A stretch of DNA of 64,000 bases from Polyangiaceae bacterium (GCA_013361525.1 JABFXY010000019.1:1-64000); one strand, 5' to 3'. Positions 35,006 to 43,980 are shown, counted from the first letter of the stretch. Numbers and translations are program-made. The notes: generated by a model not told the origin, from the sequence alone.

Positions 35006-35905
35006 ATGCCCGACGCACGACGCGCCTCCGTGATCCTGGCTTTCACCGCGCTCGCGTGCCTGCCTGACGACGACCGCCCCGAGCCGGGCTCCGTCTTCGT
35101 GCGCGCCGTACCCAGTGAATCGACCGCGAATGGTTTTACGACGAACGACGGGTGGACCCTCACCTTCGACCGCTTCGTGACGGCGCTCGGCAGCGTAGAC
35201 CTCGACGGCGACCCCGACGGGGCCGACGACTCCTGCAATGCGTACTCCGACGCGCGTTACGATTGGCTCTTCGACTTCACCGTCGCGCGAAACGAAAAGG
35301 TCGGCATCGTCTATGGTCTCGGGACCTGCAGCGTGGAATATCGATTCCGCGCGCCGTCCGACGATACCGTGCTCGGGCCCGGCGTAACGAATGACGACGT
35401 CGCATTCATGCGCGCCGAGGCGAGCGATGCGTACGTCGAAGAGCAGCGCATTTCACTTCGCGTTTCTGGTCAGGCGGTCCGCGGCGACGAATCGAAACGC
35501 TTCGAATGGATTTTTCGGCAGGGGTTCGAGGTCGATCGGTGCCCGAATCCGGACGAGGACGGCTACATCAGCGTCCTCGAGCTTGCGGGAGGCGGCGAAG
35601 CCGAGCGGACGATCGCCGTTCGCGGCGAGGAGCTCTTTCGATCCGCGCCGCTCGACGACGCGCCGATAGAATTCAATCGCTTCGCGGGCGCAGATGCCGA
35701 TATGGACGGCGACATCACCTTCGAGGAGCTCGCGCTCGTCGACGCGCCGCCCAGTGACGATTGGATCGACGACTTCGAAGGTTTCGACGAAGACGAGCCT
35801 GCCGTAGCCCCCGTCACGCTCGCCGACCTCGTGTACCTCTTCTCGCTGCCGCGGGTGACCAGGATGTCCGGTGGCGGCGCCTGCACGACCGAGAAGCGCG
35901 GCTGA
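35006..35905 (+). CDS. Lipoprotein with EF-hand-like loop, TonB-receptor cassette
   Basis: 299 aa, ATG preceded by GGAGG. Signal peptide ASVILAFTALAC has a lipobox. The middle (residues about 30-200) is beta-rich with acidic loops (DLDGDPDGADDS). Near residue 235 the segment DADMDGDITFEEL fits an EF-hand-type calcium loop. The C-terminus carries a Cys (GGGACTTEKRG). No family was recognised for the main body. Close linkage to the receptor gene (two bases) suggests an outer-membrane partner that binds the same ligand. A metal role is inference only. Confidence 0.65.
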   Translation: MPDARRASVILAFTALACLPDDDRPEPGSVFVRAVPSESTANGFTTNDGWTLTFDRFVTALGSVDLDGDPDGADDSCNAYSDARYDWLFDFTVARNEKVGIVYGLGTCSVEYRFRAPSDDTVLGPGVTNDDVAFMRAEASDAYVEEQRISLRVSGQAVRGDESKRFEWIFRQGFEVDRCPNPDEDGYISVLELAGGGEAERTIAVRGEELFRSAPLDDAPIEFNRFAGADADMDGDITFEELALVDAPPSDDWIDDFEGFDEDEPAVAPVTLADLVYLFSLPRVTRMSGGGACTTEKRG

Positions 35906-35928
35906 AAAGCGCGGCCCGGTCGCAATGA

Positions 35929-37164
35929 TCAGCGCTCGAGCGCAGGCTCGGGAGCGGCCATTGCGACAGGCTCACGGCGCCTACGAACGAACACGAAGCC
36001 GACGCCGGAGAGAACGACGATCGGCAGCGCAGCCGTCAGGTCCCCAATCCCAGCGGCGGATGCCGCGGCGGTGAGGAGCGCGCCCGCGCTCATCGTCATG
36101 GTGAAGCCGAGCCCGCTCAGCGCGATGAGTCGGCCTCGCGATCCATCGTCCGCTTGCGTCTGGATTTCGGTCGTGACGATGACCCACAGGGCGCCGCCGC
36201 CCGCGCCCCACATCGTCGCGCCGACCGTGGCGACGGCGAGCGACGGCGACCAAGCGAGCGCCAGCGTTCCGACGAGGACCGTCGCCGCGGCGAGGAGCCC
36301 GAGGTCACCACGCGCCTGCGCCTGGTCGAGCTTGCGCGCGACGAGCGGCCCGAGCGCCGTGCCCGCACCGCGAATCGCTTGGAGCAAACCGACCGTGGTC
36401 GCGGCGCCGGCGACCAGCGGAAACGCGTGCCCGGCGAGGTTCAGGTAAAGCCATGCCGCGCCGGAAGCCAGCGCGATTGGTGTCAGCCCGAACACGCTCC
36501 TGCGCATCGGACCGCGCACCGCCCCGAGCGCGATGTCGATGCTCTCGGCCAATCCGTTTTGCCGATTCGACAGGCGCGCCGACGGTGGCAGCGAGGCGAT
36601 GCCACGGAGGATCAGCACCGCGGTCACGAACGTTAGACCGTCGATGAAGAGCGCAAATTCCGGCCCGAAAGCGGTCGCGAGCCCTCCGAGGCTCATCCCC
36701 ACGGCGAATGCGACGCTCCAGGTGAAGGCGCTCAATGCATTCGCGTCCGCGAGCTCGTGCTTTTCGACGAGGCGAGGCAGCGCGGCGGCGCTCGCGGGCT
36801 CCCGGGCAGCGCTGGCGATCGATCGCAGCGCCAGGAGGACCTGCAAGAGAACGACGTTCGAGGAAGCCGCGGCACCGACCATGCCCAGCGTGAGGATCGC
36901 CTCGATGCCGGAGCCGAGCATCAGCACGAGTCGTTTGTCGAACCGATCGGCGACGAAACCACCGAGCGGCGACGCGAGCGACTGCGGCAAGAGGTGCGCG
37001 GCGAGGCTGGTCGCGAGCGCCATGACCCCGCCTCCGGGCGCACCGAGCGACAGAACGCTCACGGCGACGATGCTGAACCAATCCCCGACGAGCGACACGA
37101 GCTCCGCTCCCCAGAGCCGGCGGAATTCCGGTCGGCGCACGAGGAGGGAGAGATAAGCGTTCAT
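35929..37164 (-). CDS. MFS exporter (EntS/DHA3-like)
   Basis: 411 aa with about 12 membrane spans. N-terminal motif FRRLWGAELVSLVGDWFSIV and the loop GGFVADRFDKRLVLM are typical of the MFS_3 group, which includes enterobactin exporter EntS and macrolide efflux proteins. Length and layout are complete. It converges on the EF-hand lipoprotein gene, with 23 bases between stops. Substrate cannot be told. It could relate to the neighbouring TonB receptor if the latter imports a siderophore, but the opposite orientation gives little support. Confidence 0.85.
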   Translation of the reverse strand: MNAYLSLLVRRPEFRRLWGAELVSLVGDWFSIVAVSVLSLGAPGGGVMALATSLAAHLLPQSLASPLGGFVADRFDKRLVLMLGSGIEAILTLGMVGAAASSNVVLLQVLLALRSIASAAREPASAAALPRLVEKHELADANALSAFTWSVAFAVGMSLGGLATAFGPEFALFIDGLTFVTAVLILRGIASLPPSARLSNRQNGLAESIDIALGAVRGPMRRSVFGLTPIALASGAAWLYLNLAGHAFPLVAGAATTVGLLQAIRGAGTALGPLVARKLDQAQARGDLGLLAAATVLVGTLALAWSPSLAVATVGATMWGAGGGALWVIVTTEIQTQADDGSRGRLIALSGLGFTMTMSAGALLTAAASAAGIGDLTAALPIVVLSGVGFVFVRRRREPVAMAAPEPALER

Positions 37165-37392
37165 GGAAGCAACCCTAGATGCCCCGGCGGGTGTCTTCCC
37201 GTCCAGTGACAGTTCGTTGGATGAAACTCCAATGCGTTGGCGCGTCTCGCGGGCGTCCGCGCGATCGTCGTGAGCGCACGCGCGCGCCTACTTTGGATTA
37301 TTCGAGCCGCACGGGAAACCAGCTGTCAAATCGCAAGGTTCGAGAGGTTCCACTGTCTCGGCGCGAACCGATTCCATGTTAGTCGGGAGAGT

Positions 37393-39135
37393 ATGCGTCC
37401 ACTTCGCGGCTTGCTCGGACCTCTCGCGCTGATCCTTCTCGCCCCCTCCGCTGCCTTCGCCGGCGACGTCGTCTCGGAAGAGACGACCCACCCCTTCCCC
37501 GGCATCGACGTGGTCACGCGCATCGAGGAGAACCCGAGCAACCGCATTTACGCGGCGTACGTCTCGCTGTGCGAGCCGCACGTGCACGTGATCGCGCGCA
37601 CGCCGCCGACGGGGCTGCGCACGCCCGGAGGTTGGGGAGACGAGCTCGGTGTGCAGCTCGCGACGAACGGCGACTTCTTCAAGACCGACCCGGTACGCGT
37701 GTATGGGGACGCCGTCGGCAATGGCATTCCGTGGCCGTTCGAGAACACGGGCAAGAGCGCCGAAGGCGAGTGGTACTACCAGGACTACGGCTGGATCGCG
37801 TTCGGCGATTCGTGGGTCGAGTTCAACCATACGAAGCAAACGAAGACGGCCGACGCGGAGAAGTTCGGCGTCCACCAAGGCTTTCATCCGACCGAGCTCA
37901 CGGAGGCTCTGCCCGAGGGCACGCAATCGCTGGTGAGCGGCTTTCCGGAGCTCGTGATCGAGGGGCAGGTCTATACGTGCAGCTCACCCACCGCGGATGA
38001 TTGTTTCCCGGATCGAACCGATATGCGCGCTCGCCACCCGCGCACCGCAATGGGCATGACGGAAGATCGCCGCACGTTCATCCTCGTCGCCGTCGACGGT
38101 CGCGACGAGCCCGCTTCGGTCGGTATGTATGGTTCCGAGCTCGCCACGCTGATGAAAGATCTCGGCGCGTGGCAGGCATTCAACCTGGACGGCGGCGGCT
38201 CGACCGCGATGTGGATGGAGGGCGCCGGGTACCTGAATACCCCGTCCGACGGGACGCCGAGGCTGGTCGCCAACCTGTGGGGCGTTTATGCGGGCGCAGC
38301 TTCCGGCCAGCCGGAGAAGCCCGGCAGCTGTTTCGAGCCGGGTGGGTGTTATCCGGTTCCACTCGCGGGGGCCGAGAGCGAAGTGTTCAAAGATCTGCCG
38401 GCAACCGCGCCCGGACACGACGCGGTCTCTTCGCTCTACGACGGCGGCATCGTCGAAGCGTGCGCTTCGAGCCCTGACCTCTATTACTGCCCGAGCTGCG
38501 ATATCACCCGCGCCGGGTTCGTGTCGATGTTGGTGCGGGCACTCGGCCTCGATACGTCGACGCCCCCTGCCGTCGCGACGTTCGCCGACGTCCCGACGGA
38601 TTCGCCCTACTTCGCGGAGATCGAGGCGGCAGCCGCCGCCGGCTTCACATTCGAATGCGAAGCCGGGAGCTTCTGCCCCAATGACGCATTGACGCGCGCC
38701 GAAGCGGCGGCATTCGTACGCACCGCAATGGATTGGTCGGCAGAGTCGCCGGCGGCGCCGACCTATTCGGACGTCGCTGCGACCGACGCCGCTTATGGCG
38801 ACGTCGAAGCGCTGGTCGCCCATTGCGCATCCGAGGCCTGCGATGCGGGAGGCTTCTGTCCGGCCGACGCGCTCGATCGCGCGCAAGCGGCCGTCTTCGT
38901 CGCAGGTGCCCTCGAAGGCTGCGGGTCGAACGGATCCGGCGGCGGAGGAGCCGGTGGATCGCCTTCGTCGTCCGGCGGTGGCAGCACGGACGGCGGCTCG
39001 AGCGCCGACGGCAATGCGACCGACGGAGGCGGCGACGGCTGCAGCTGCCGCGTCGACGGACGCGACCGGGGCGGCGTCGCTGCGCTCGCCGCCATTGCGG
39101 CGCTGGTCACGATGGCTCGACGGCGAAAGCGCTGA
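37393..39135 (+). CDS. Phosphodiester glycosidase (NAGPA domain) with SLH repeats and MYXO-CTERM tail
   Basis: 580 aa from ATG 37393; signal peptide LALILLAPSAAFA. The NAGPA/DUF2233 domain (residues about 45-310) shows QLATNGDFFKTDPVRVYGD, ARHPRTAMGMTEDRRTFILV and WQAFNLDGGGSTAMW. SLH-like repeats follow (FKDLPATAPGHDAVSSLYDG, FADVPTDSPYFAEIEAAAAA, YSDVAATDAAYGDVEALVAH). A Gly/Ser linker and GDGCSCRV, a hydrophobic stretch and ARRRKR make a MYXO-CTERM sorting tail. The domain combination suggests a surface-attached enzyme acting on phosphodiester-linked sugars. Its last 29 bases overlap the convergent regulator gene. Confidence 0.85.
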   Translation: MRPLRGLLGPLALILLAPSAAFAGDVVSEETTHPFPGIDVVTRIEENPSNRIYAAYVSLCEPHVHVIARTPPTGLRTPGGWGDELGVQLATNGDFFKTDPVRVYGDAVGNGIPWPFENTGKSAEGEWYYQDYGWIAFGDSWVEFNHTKQTKTADAEKFGVHQGFHPTELTEALPEGTQSLVSGFPELVIEGQVYTCSSPTADDCFPDRTDMRARHPRTAMGMTEDRRTFILVAVDGRDEPASVGMYGSELATLMKDLGAWQAFNLDGGGSTAMWMEGAGYLNTPSDGTPRLVANLWGVYAGAASGQPEKPGSCFEPGGCYPVPLAGAESEVFKDLPATAPGHDAVSSLYDGGIVEACASSPDLYYCPSCDITRAGFVSMLVRALGLDTSTPPAVATFADVPTDSPYFAEIEAAAAAGFTFECEAGSFCPNDALTRAEAAAFVRTAMDWSAESPAAPTYSDVAATDAAYGDVEALVAHCASEACDAGGFCPADALDRAQAAVFVAGALEGCGSNGSGGGGAGGSPSSSGGGSTDGGSSADGNATDGGGDGCSCRVDGRDRGGVAALAAIAALVTMARRRKR

Positions 39136-39901
39136 CCGCCGGGTCGGCGAAGTACGCGGCGCTCTCGTCGTCCGCGGGGTAGTAGGACTCGATTGCAATC
39201 TCGTCGAGCGTGATGTCCATCGGCGTGCCGAACGTCGTAATGGTCGAGAAGAGGCGCAGCTCCCTCCCCTCGATGCGAATGATCATCGGGATCACGACGT
39301 CGGATTCCACGGTCGGTGTCGGAGGCTCTTCGGGATCCGGCGCCAGCAGCTCTTCATAGAGCGCGAGGAGCTCCGCGTCGGGAGCGGTAGCGAGCTGGCG
39401 CCGGACGCGCGCGCGGAACGCCGCGCGCACGTCCGCCAAATTGACGACGAGGGATCCCAGGCCGCGCGGGTGCAGCCCCAAGCGCACCAGGTTGACCGGC
39501 GGTCGCAACAAGTCGGGGGCGACGCGCGCGAGGAAATGATCGACGGCGCGATTGGTCATCAGGATGTTCCAATGGCGATCGAACACCAACGCCGGATAGG
39601 GCTCGTGCGCGCGGAGCACCCTGGCGACCGCGTCTCGAACGGCCGACAGCGCACCGACGTCGAGCGGCCGTTCGGCGTACCGGGGCGCAAAGCCCGCGGC
39701 GAGCAGCAGCTGGTTGCGATCACGCAGCGGCACGTCGAGACACTTCGCAAGCCGAAGGATCATCTCCGCGCTCGGGTGGGATTTGCCCGTCTCGACGAGG
39801 CTGACGTGACGGGGTGACACGCCGGCCGCCAGCGCGAGCGCGAGCTGGCTCAGCCCGCGACGGTTCCGCCACTGACGCACGAGCTCGCCGACAGTTCGCA
39901 C
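39107..39901 (-). CDS. XRE-family regulator with MmyB-like domain
   Basis: 264 aa. The N-terminal helix-turn-helix is VGELVRQWRNRRGLSQLALAL and SPRHVSLVETGKSHPSAEM. From about residue 100 a MmyB-like ligand-binding domain follows (PALVFDRHWNILMTNRAVDH, and LRLFSTITTFGTPMDITLDEI), a PAS-like fold reported to bind fatty acids. It ends YYPADDESAAYF. It is divergent from a SnoaL-like gene across 85 bases and probably controls it, as is usual for this pairing. A short relic of a similar C-terminus was seen at 43041-43130. Confidence 0.88.
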   Translation of the reverse strand: MRTVGELVRQWRNRRGLSQLALALAAGVSPRHVSLVETGKSHPSAEMILRLAKCLDVPLRDRNQLLLAAGFAPRYAERPLDVGALSAVRDAVARVLRAHEPYPALVFDRHWNILMTNRAVDHFLARVAPDLLRPPVNLVRLGLHPRGLGSLVVNLADVRAAFRARVRRQLATAPDAELLALYEELLAPDPEEPPTPTVESDVVIPMIIRIEGRELRLFSTITTFGTPMDITLDEIAIESYYPADDESAAYFADPAVSAFAVEPS

Positions 39902-39986
39902 CGCTCGAGGCTAGCCCGCATGAAGTCGCGCGCCATGAAATGCCAGTTCATCGACGCACTTCGCCGGTGCACCAAACATTGCGGCC

Positions 39987-40370
39987 ATGACCACGAACAA
40001 CAAGGACATCGTCCAGCGGGCGCTCTCCGCGCTCTTGGGAACGCGCAACGTCGACGCCCTCACACCGTTCATGACGGAAGACTTCGTCCACCACAGGCCG
40101 GACGCGAGGCGAACCAAATCGGAATGGCTCGCCGCCGTGCAGGCGGCGCTCGTGCCGCTCGCCGGAATGGACGTCGCCATCCAGCACCTCGTGGCCGACG
40201 GCGATCACGTCGTGATGCACTCGCGACGCCGGCTTCCAGCTGGACCGGAGATCGTGGTGGTCGACATCTTTCGGCTCGAAGCCGGGCGGATCGCCGAAGC
40301 ATGGGAGGTCATCGAGCCGGCGGTCGATGCGACTGCCAATTTCAAGTGGTGGGAGCGCGCGAAGCGCTGA
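39987..40370 (+). CDS. SnoaL/NTF2-like protein
   Basis: 127 aa, one alpha+beta cone fold: IVQRALSALLGTRNVDALTP, DFVHHRPDARRTKSEWLAAV, and HVVMHSRRR ... EIVVVDIFRLEAGRIAEAWE. The family covers ester and polyketide-type cyclases, isomerases and many members of unknown activity. Complete length. It sits divergently beside the XRE/MmyB regulator at 39107. Substrate is not evident. Confidence 0.8.
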   Translation: MTTNNKDIVQRALSALLGTRNVDALTPFMTEDFVHHRPDARRTKSEWLAAVQAALVPLAGMDVAIQHLVADGDHVVMHSRRRLPAGPEIVVVDIFRLEAGRIAEAWEVIEPAVDATANFKWWERAKR

Positions 40371-40541
40371 ACGAGGGGGGCCGCCCTGCCCGACCGGCTT
40401 TCGGTCTGCAACGGCGGCCCGCCCGATCCGAAGTGGTGTGGTTGGGACTGAACCCCCGCGGATCGGATCGCGGTTGCCGAGGAAAACGTGCTGCCGAGTG
40501 CAACAATTGCCGTCGCTACTCATGTGTTTTGCGTGTTTTGT

Positions 40542-40586
40542 GATCCGAAGTCGGTACGTTCGGTCTCAACCAAGCGACTTCGGATC
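40542..40586. repeat. Perfect 12-bp inverted repeat
   Basis: GATCCGAAGTCG at 40542-40553 pairs with CGACTTCGGATC at 40575-40586 across a 21-nt loop. A partial third copy (GATCCGAAGTGG) occurs at 40425. It lies in a 296-base gap between the SnoaL gene and the ankyrin gene, in which I saw no convincing gene. It could be a terminator without T tract, an operator, or an element end. Confidence 0.6.
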
Positions 40587-40666
40587 GACGCGGCCTTTGA
40601 ACGAACCGCATCGCTCTATGAAGGTGGAAACGGAGCTAGTCGGGGCGCCTGCGACGGGCGCGCTGC

Positions 40667-41068
40667 TCAGTGACCGCGAAGTAGCGCGACGATGCGAGAT
40701 GGGTCGTCCCAGATCTCATGGCGATCGACGACGTGCTGAAAGACATCGGCGCCGGATGCGTCTCGCAAAGAGGGGTCGGCGTGGTGCTTCATCAAGCGTG
40801 CGACGACGGGCTCCGCTCTCGCCACCGGGCAATCGCGCACTGCACAGTGGAGCGGCGTGAAGCCGAGATCGCCGGGCGCGTTCGGAGCCGCGCCGTGTTC
40901 GAGCAGCAGTGTCACAGCCCACAGCTTTTTCTCGCGGCAAGCCTCGTGCAGCAGCGTGTCGCCGAGGATCGACTTGGCCGAGATCAGTTTCGGGTCGCGC
41001 GTCAGCGCCAGCTTCAACCCGGCTTCATCGTCGGCTTCGATCAATCGGATAGCTTCGTCAGCGGTCAT
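40667..41068 (-). CDS. Ankyrin-repeat protein
   Basis: 133 aa from the ATG at 41068 (MTADEAIRLIEADDEAG); a further 23 codons upstream are open to 41137. Three to four ankyrin units are visible: LGDTLLHEACREKKLWAVTL, LGFTPLHCAVRDCPVARAEP and then PSLRDASGADVFQHVVDRHE. The protein is cytoplasmic and small. Ankyrin repeats mediate protein-protein contact; the partner is unknown. The next gene is divergent (41182). Confidence 0.82.
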   Translation of the reverse strand: MTADEAIRLIEADDEAGLKLALTRDPKLISAKSILGDTLLHEACREKKLWAVTLLLEHGAAPNAPGDLGFTPLHCAVRDCPVARAEPVVARLMKHHADPSLRDASGADVFQHVVDRHEIWDDPSRIVALLRGH

Positions 41069-41181
41069 GGGATGAACGCAGCATGGTCGCACGGGAGCGA
41101 CGGAGAAGCTCGATTTCGTCGGTGCGCTGGGAATCAATGGTGCCCGATCGACTTGCGTATGGACGAAACTGGACCTTCTCG

Positions 41182-43032
41182 ATGCCCTCCCGCCTCGTCC
41201 TGCTGTGCGCGCTCGCGCTCTCGACGGCAGCCTGCTCCGCCAATGTGGAAACGCAGCAGCGCACGCCCTCGCCGGGCCCGTCGATCTCGTCGCCGGTCGC
41301 CGCGGAGCCGCGCCACCTGGTGACGGCGATGCGCTCCTCCGCGCTGCTCGTGCGGGACGGCGATGTGCTCGCCTCGGACGAGCGCGGCTTGCTGCACCGG
41401 GTGTTGCTGGACGCCCAGCGGACCCAAACGTCGTTCCAGTCGCCGACGCCCTATCCGGGTCGGCTGCTCGCCGCCAATGACGATGCGGTGTTGCTCGCCA
41501 ATGATGAAACGATCGACCTCGTCCGCCTCGACGGCACGCGCGTGGCGCTCGCCGGCGGCCAGCGGGTCCAGACCATCGCGCGCGACGCCACGCACCTGTA
41601 TTGGATCAATGGCGGCGCACCGCGAATCCGCCGGATATTGCTCCCATCTGGAGCGCCGCCATCGGGCTCCACCGCGCCGCTGCCGCCCGTGGAGGCGGTG
41701 GCGTCGATCGCCGATCCCCTCTCGGACCTCGCTGTCGAGGGGGGCGAGGTGTTCGCGACGAGCGTCAGCGCGCAGGCGGTGTTGCGCGTGCGGGCGGGCG
41801 GACAACTCGAGACGTTCGCGAACCTCCCCACGCCCCCCTCGGTCCTCGCGCTGTCGGCGCGTGCGCTCTTCGTCGGCGCCTACGACGGCTCGGTCTACCG
41901 CGTCGCGCGCACAGACGGCCGCGTGACCTTGCTTGGACGCATCGTGGGCGGCGTTCGAGCGCTCGCGCAAGAGGGCTGCTTCGTCTTCGCGGCGAGCGGG
42001 ACCGAGCTTCTCGCGTTCGAGATAGAGCGCGGGGTGGAGGTGCCCCTCGTCGAGGGAGTCGACGTTCACGCCGTCGCGGCACACGGCGGGCGGATTTATT
42101 ACGCCGACCACAACTTGGGCGGGATCTACGAGCTCGCGACGCCAGCCTGTCCGGCCGCGACCGCGGCAGGAAAAGCGTTCGTGGTCACGAGCAGCGCATC
42201 GCCGCCTGCCGCTATGGCGCCCCCCGAGGACCGCCACCCCCTGGCCCACCACTCGGACGCGACGATGCACACCGTCGTGGTGACGTTTGCCACCAGCAGC
42301 GATTCGCTGGCCCGCGCCACGGCGCGCCCGCGGGTGGAGCGCGTCCTCAGCGAAAATTCGTTGGAGATGTGGGCGCGAGCGACCGATGCGCAGGTAATGG
42401 CGCTCGTCCGAGACGGCTTCTGGACCAACTACCGCGACGGCGTCGACCTCCTTCGCGGTGTGAATGTCCGCGATGACCCAGCCGCGGCGCTGCGTCCGCC
42501 GCCAGCGCCGTTTCATGACAGCGCGACGCCGCGCTATTACCTAGTCCAGCTGGCGTTGCCGACCCATGCGATACCCGATCTCGCTAACGAGCTTGACCAG
42601 CGCGGGGCGAAACTCCTCGAGACGCCTGGTCCGGCAACGATCGTCGTGGAGGCGAATCGTCCGGCCGCAGAGCGACTCGCGAAGATGGACTTCGTCACCT
42701 GGCTGGGCGCTTACGGTGTTCGCGAACGACTGAGCCATCTATTGCCGTCTGATCCAAATGACGATGCGGGCCTCGACGCCCACCTGAAGGCACTTGCGGA
42801 CTGGATTGAGCAAGAGCCCAAAGCCGAGGTCGAGCTGACGGCGGCCCTGTTTACCAAGAGCGCCGAGTTCAAGCAGCTCGTGAAGCAGCTGGGCGGGCGG
42901 TTTCCGTTGGGAACGGCCAATGCCAACAGTGACCAGCCGGTGATCGTCATTCGGCGCGCCGCCCTCGCGGCAATCGCTGCACATCCCGCGCTCCGCGTGC
43001 TCGAACAGTACGCGGAACCGACACTCGAATAA
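41182..43032 (+). CDS. Large lipoprotein, N-terminal beta-propeller-like domain
   Basis: 616 aa from ATG 41182, chosen for its lipoprotein signal (LVLLCALALSTAAC). The first 330 residues read as repeated short blades (LVRDGDVLASDERGLLHRVL, LYWINGGAPRIRRILLPSG, ALFVGAYDGSVYRVARTDG, IYYADHNLGGIYELATP), which is beta-propeller-like. The last 240 residues contain YYLVQLALPTHAIPDLANEL, VTWLGAYGVRERL and end VLEQYAEPTLE. I do not recognise a family for that part; it may be a second binding domain. Cell-surface or periplasmic. Confidence 0.6.
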   Translation: MPSRLVLLCALALSTAACSANVETQQRTPSPGPSISSPVAAEPRHLVTAMRSSALLVRDGDVLASDERGLLHRVLLDAQRTQTSFQSPTPYPGRLLAANDDAVLLANDETIDLVRLDGTRVALAGGQRVQTIARDATHLYWINGGAPRIRRILLPSGAPPSGSTAPLPPVEAVASIADPLSDLAVEGGEVFATSVSAQAVLRVRAGGQLETFANLPTPPSVLALSARALFVGAYDGSVYRVARTDGRVTLLGRIVGGVRALAQEGCFVFAASGTELLAFEIERGVEVPLVEGVDVHAVAAHGGRIYYADHNLGGIYELATPACPAATAAGKAFVVTSSASPPAAMAPPEDRHPLAHHSDATMHTVVVTFATSSDSLARATARPRVERVLSENSLEMWARATDAQVMALVRDGFWTNYRDGVDLLRGVNVRDDPAAALRPPPAPFHDSATPRYYLVQLALPTHAIPDLANELDQRGAKLLETPGPATIVVEANRPAAERLAKMDFVTWLGAYGVRERLSHLLPSDPNDDAGLDAHLKALADWIEQEPKAEVELTAALFTKSAEFKQLVKQLGGRFPLGTANANSDQPVIVIRRAALAAIAAHPALRVLEQYAEPTLE

Positions 43033-43040
43033 GACGGCGC

Positions 43041-43130
43041 TCAATCGACGCGCGAGCCGCCGCCCTCGGTGAAGTACGCGGCGCTCTCCTCGTCGCGCCG
43101 AAGAGCACGGAGGTCAGCTGGGATTTGAGC
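43041..43130 (-). pseudogene. Possible relic of an MmyB-type regulator C-terminus
   Basis: On the minus strand this segment reads EAQIPADLRALRRDEESAAY followed by FTEGG and a stop at 43041. The part EESAAYF resembles YYPADDESAAYF at the end of the regulator at 39107. At base level 43071-43094 and 39149-39172 differ at one of 24 positions. Nothing upstream in this frame looks like the rest of such a gene, so this would be a short remnant, or a coincidence of a short conserved tail. Confidence 0.35.
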
Positions 43131-43299
43131 CTCTCGAACGCGACGCTGCTGCACCCCGACCGATCCATGGATCCATCATTATCCAGAGAAAGGTCTGTGA
43201 TTTTCGGACATTATGGCTGGACGATCGTGCAATTCCGGGGTGCTTGGGATATGTGCGGCTCTCCGGACTTTCGGCACATTGGTTGCTCAGGGCCGCCGC

Positions 43300-43980
43300 A
43301 TGATCCTTCGAACCGTATCGGGGCTCCTAACACTCACCCTCGTTTCTTGTTTCGCGCTCGGCGCGTGCGACGCCGGCGGTGAGGGCTCCGAGGAGAGCTT
43401 TGCGACGAGTGCTTGCAAGAGCGCCTATATCGATGACGACGGCTATTGCCGCGCGCAGAACGGTACGTTCGCGAGCGCGTCTTGCTGCGCGTCCGCTTCC
43501 GCATGCAACAGCGCGGCGCTCGACGGCGAGGGGGTCTGTCGCAAGTCCAACGGGCAGTTCGCGCCCACCGCCTGCTGCGACGAAGTCTGCGGGGGCGCCG
43601 AGCTCGACGATGATGGGTTCTGTCGCCGCGCCGATGGGCGTTTCGCGAAGGGGGCGTGCTGCGCGGACGAGTGCGCAGCCGCGGAGAAGCGGGGCGATGA
43701 TTCATCGGAGCTCCCGACCTGCAACGGACAGTCGGGCGTCGAATGTGAGCTGAAAACATCGATGGAATGCCTCGAGTGCGCCAAGGACGAATGCATCACC
43801 GACGTCCTCGACCCCGAGGGCGACTGCGCGCCCTACGTCGCGTGTTTGAACGAGTGTGGATGCGACGACGACAATTGCCGCTTCAACTGCGAGATCCCCG
43901 GGCCGTGCACGTTCGTCATCGAAGACTTGAATGCGTGCATGACCGACGATTGCGAAGCCGCGTGCCCGCTCGATGAATAA
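43300..43980 (+). CDS. Cys-rich lipoprotein with three tandem domains
   Basis: 226 aa from ATG 43300 (signal LLTLTLVSCFALGAC). Residues about 40-145 contain three copies of one unit of about 34 residues: CKSAYIDDDGYCRAQNGTFA, CNSAALDGEGVCRKSNGQFA and CGGAELDDDGFCRRADGRFA, each ending in a CC pair. The rest has further Cys-rich sequence (CLECAKDECITD and CLNECGCDDDNCRFNCE), including a Cys pattern seen in several myxobacterial lipoproteins. The units resemble small disulfide-linked, possibly calcium-binding, knots. No known family was recognised. Surface-exposed and disulfide-stabilised by inference. Confidence 0.7.
   Translation: MILRTVSGLLTLTLVSCFALGACDAGGEGSEESFATSACKSAYIDDDGYCRAQNGTFASASCCASASACNSAALDGEGVCRKSNGQFAPTACCDEVCGGAELDDDGFCRRADGRFAKGACCADECAAAEKRGDDSSELPTCNGQSGVECELKTSMECLECAKDECITDVLDPEGDCAPYVACLNECGCDDDNCRFNCEIPGPCTFVIEDLNACMTDDCEAACPLDE

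Noticed and set aside
40371-40860. Plus-strand frames across the gap before the ankyrin gene
   Set aside because: They lack any family motif, run over the ankyrin gene antisense and have basic, low-complexity composition.
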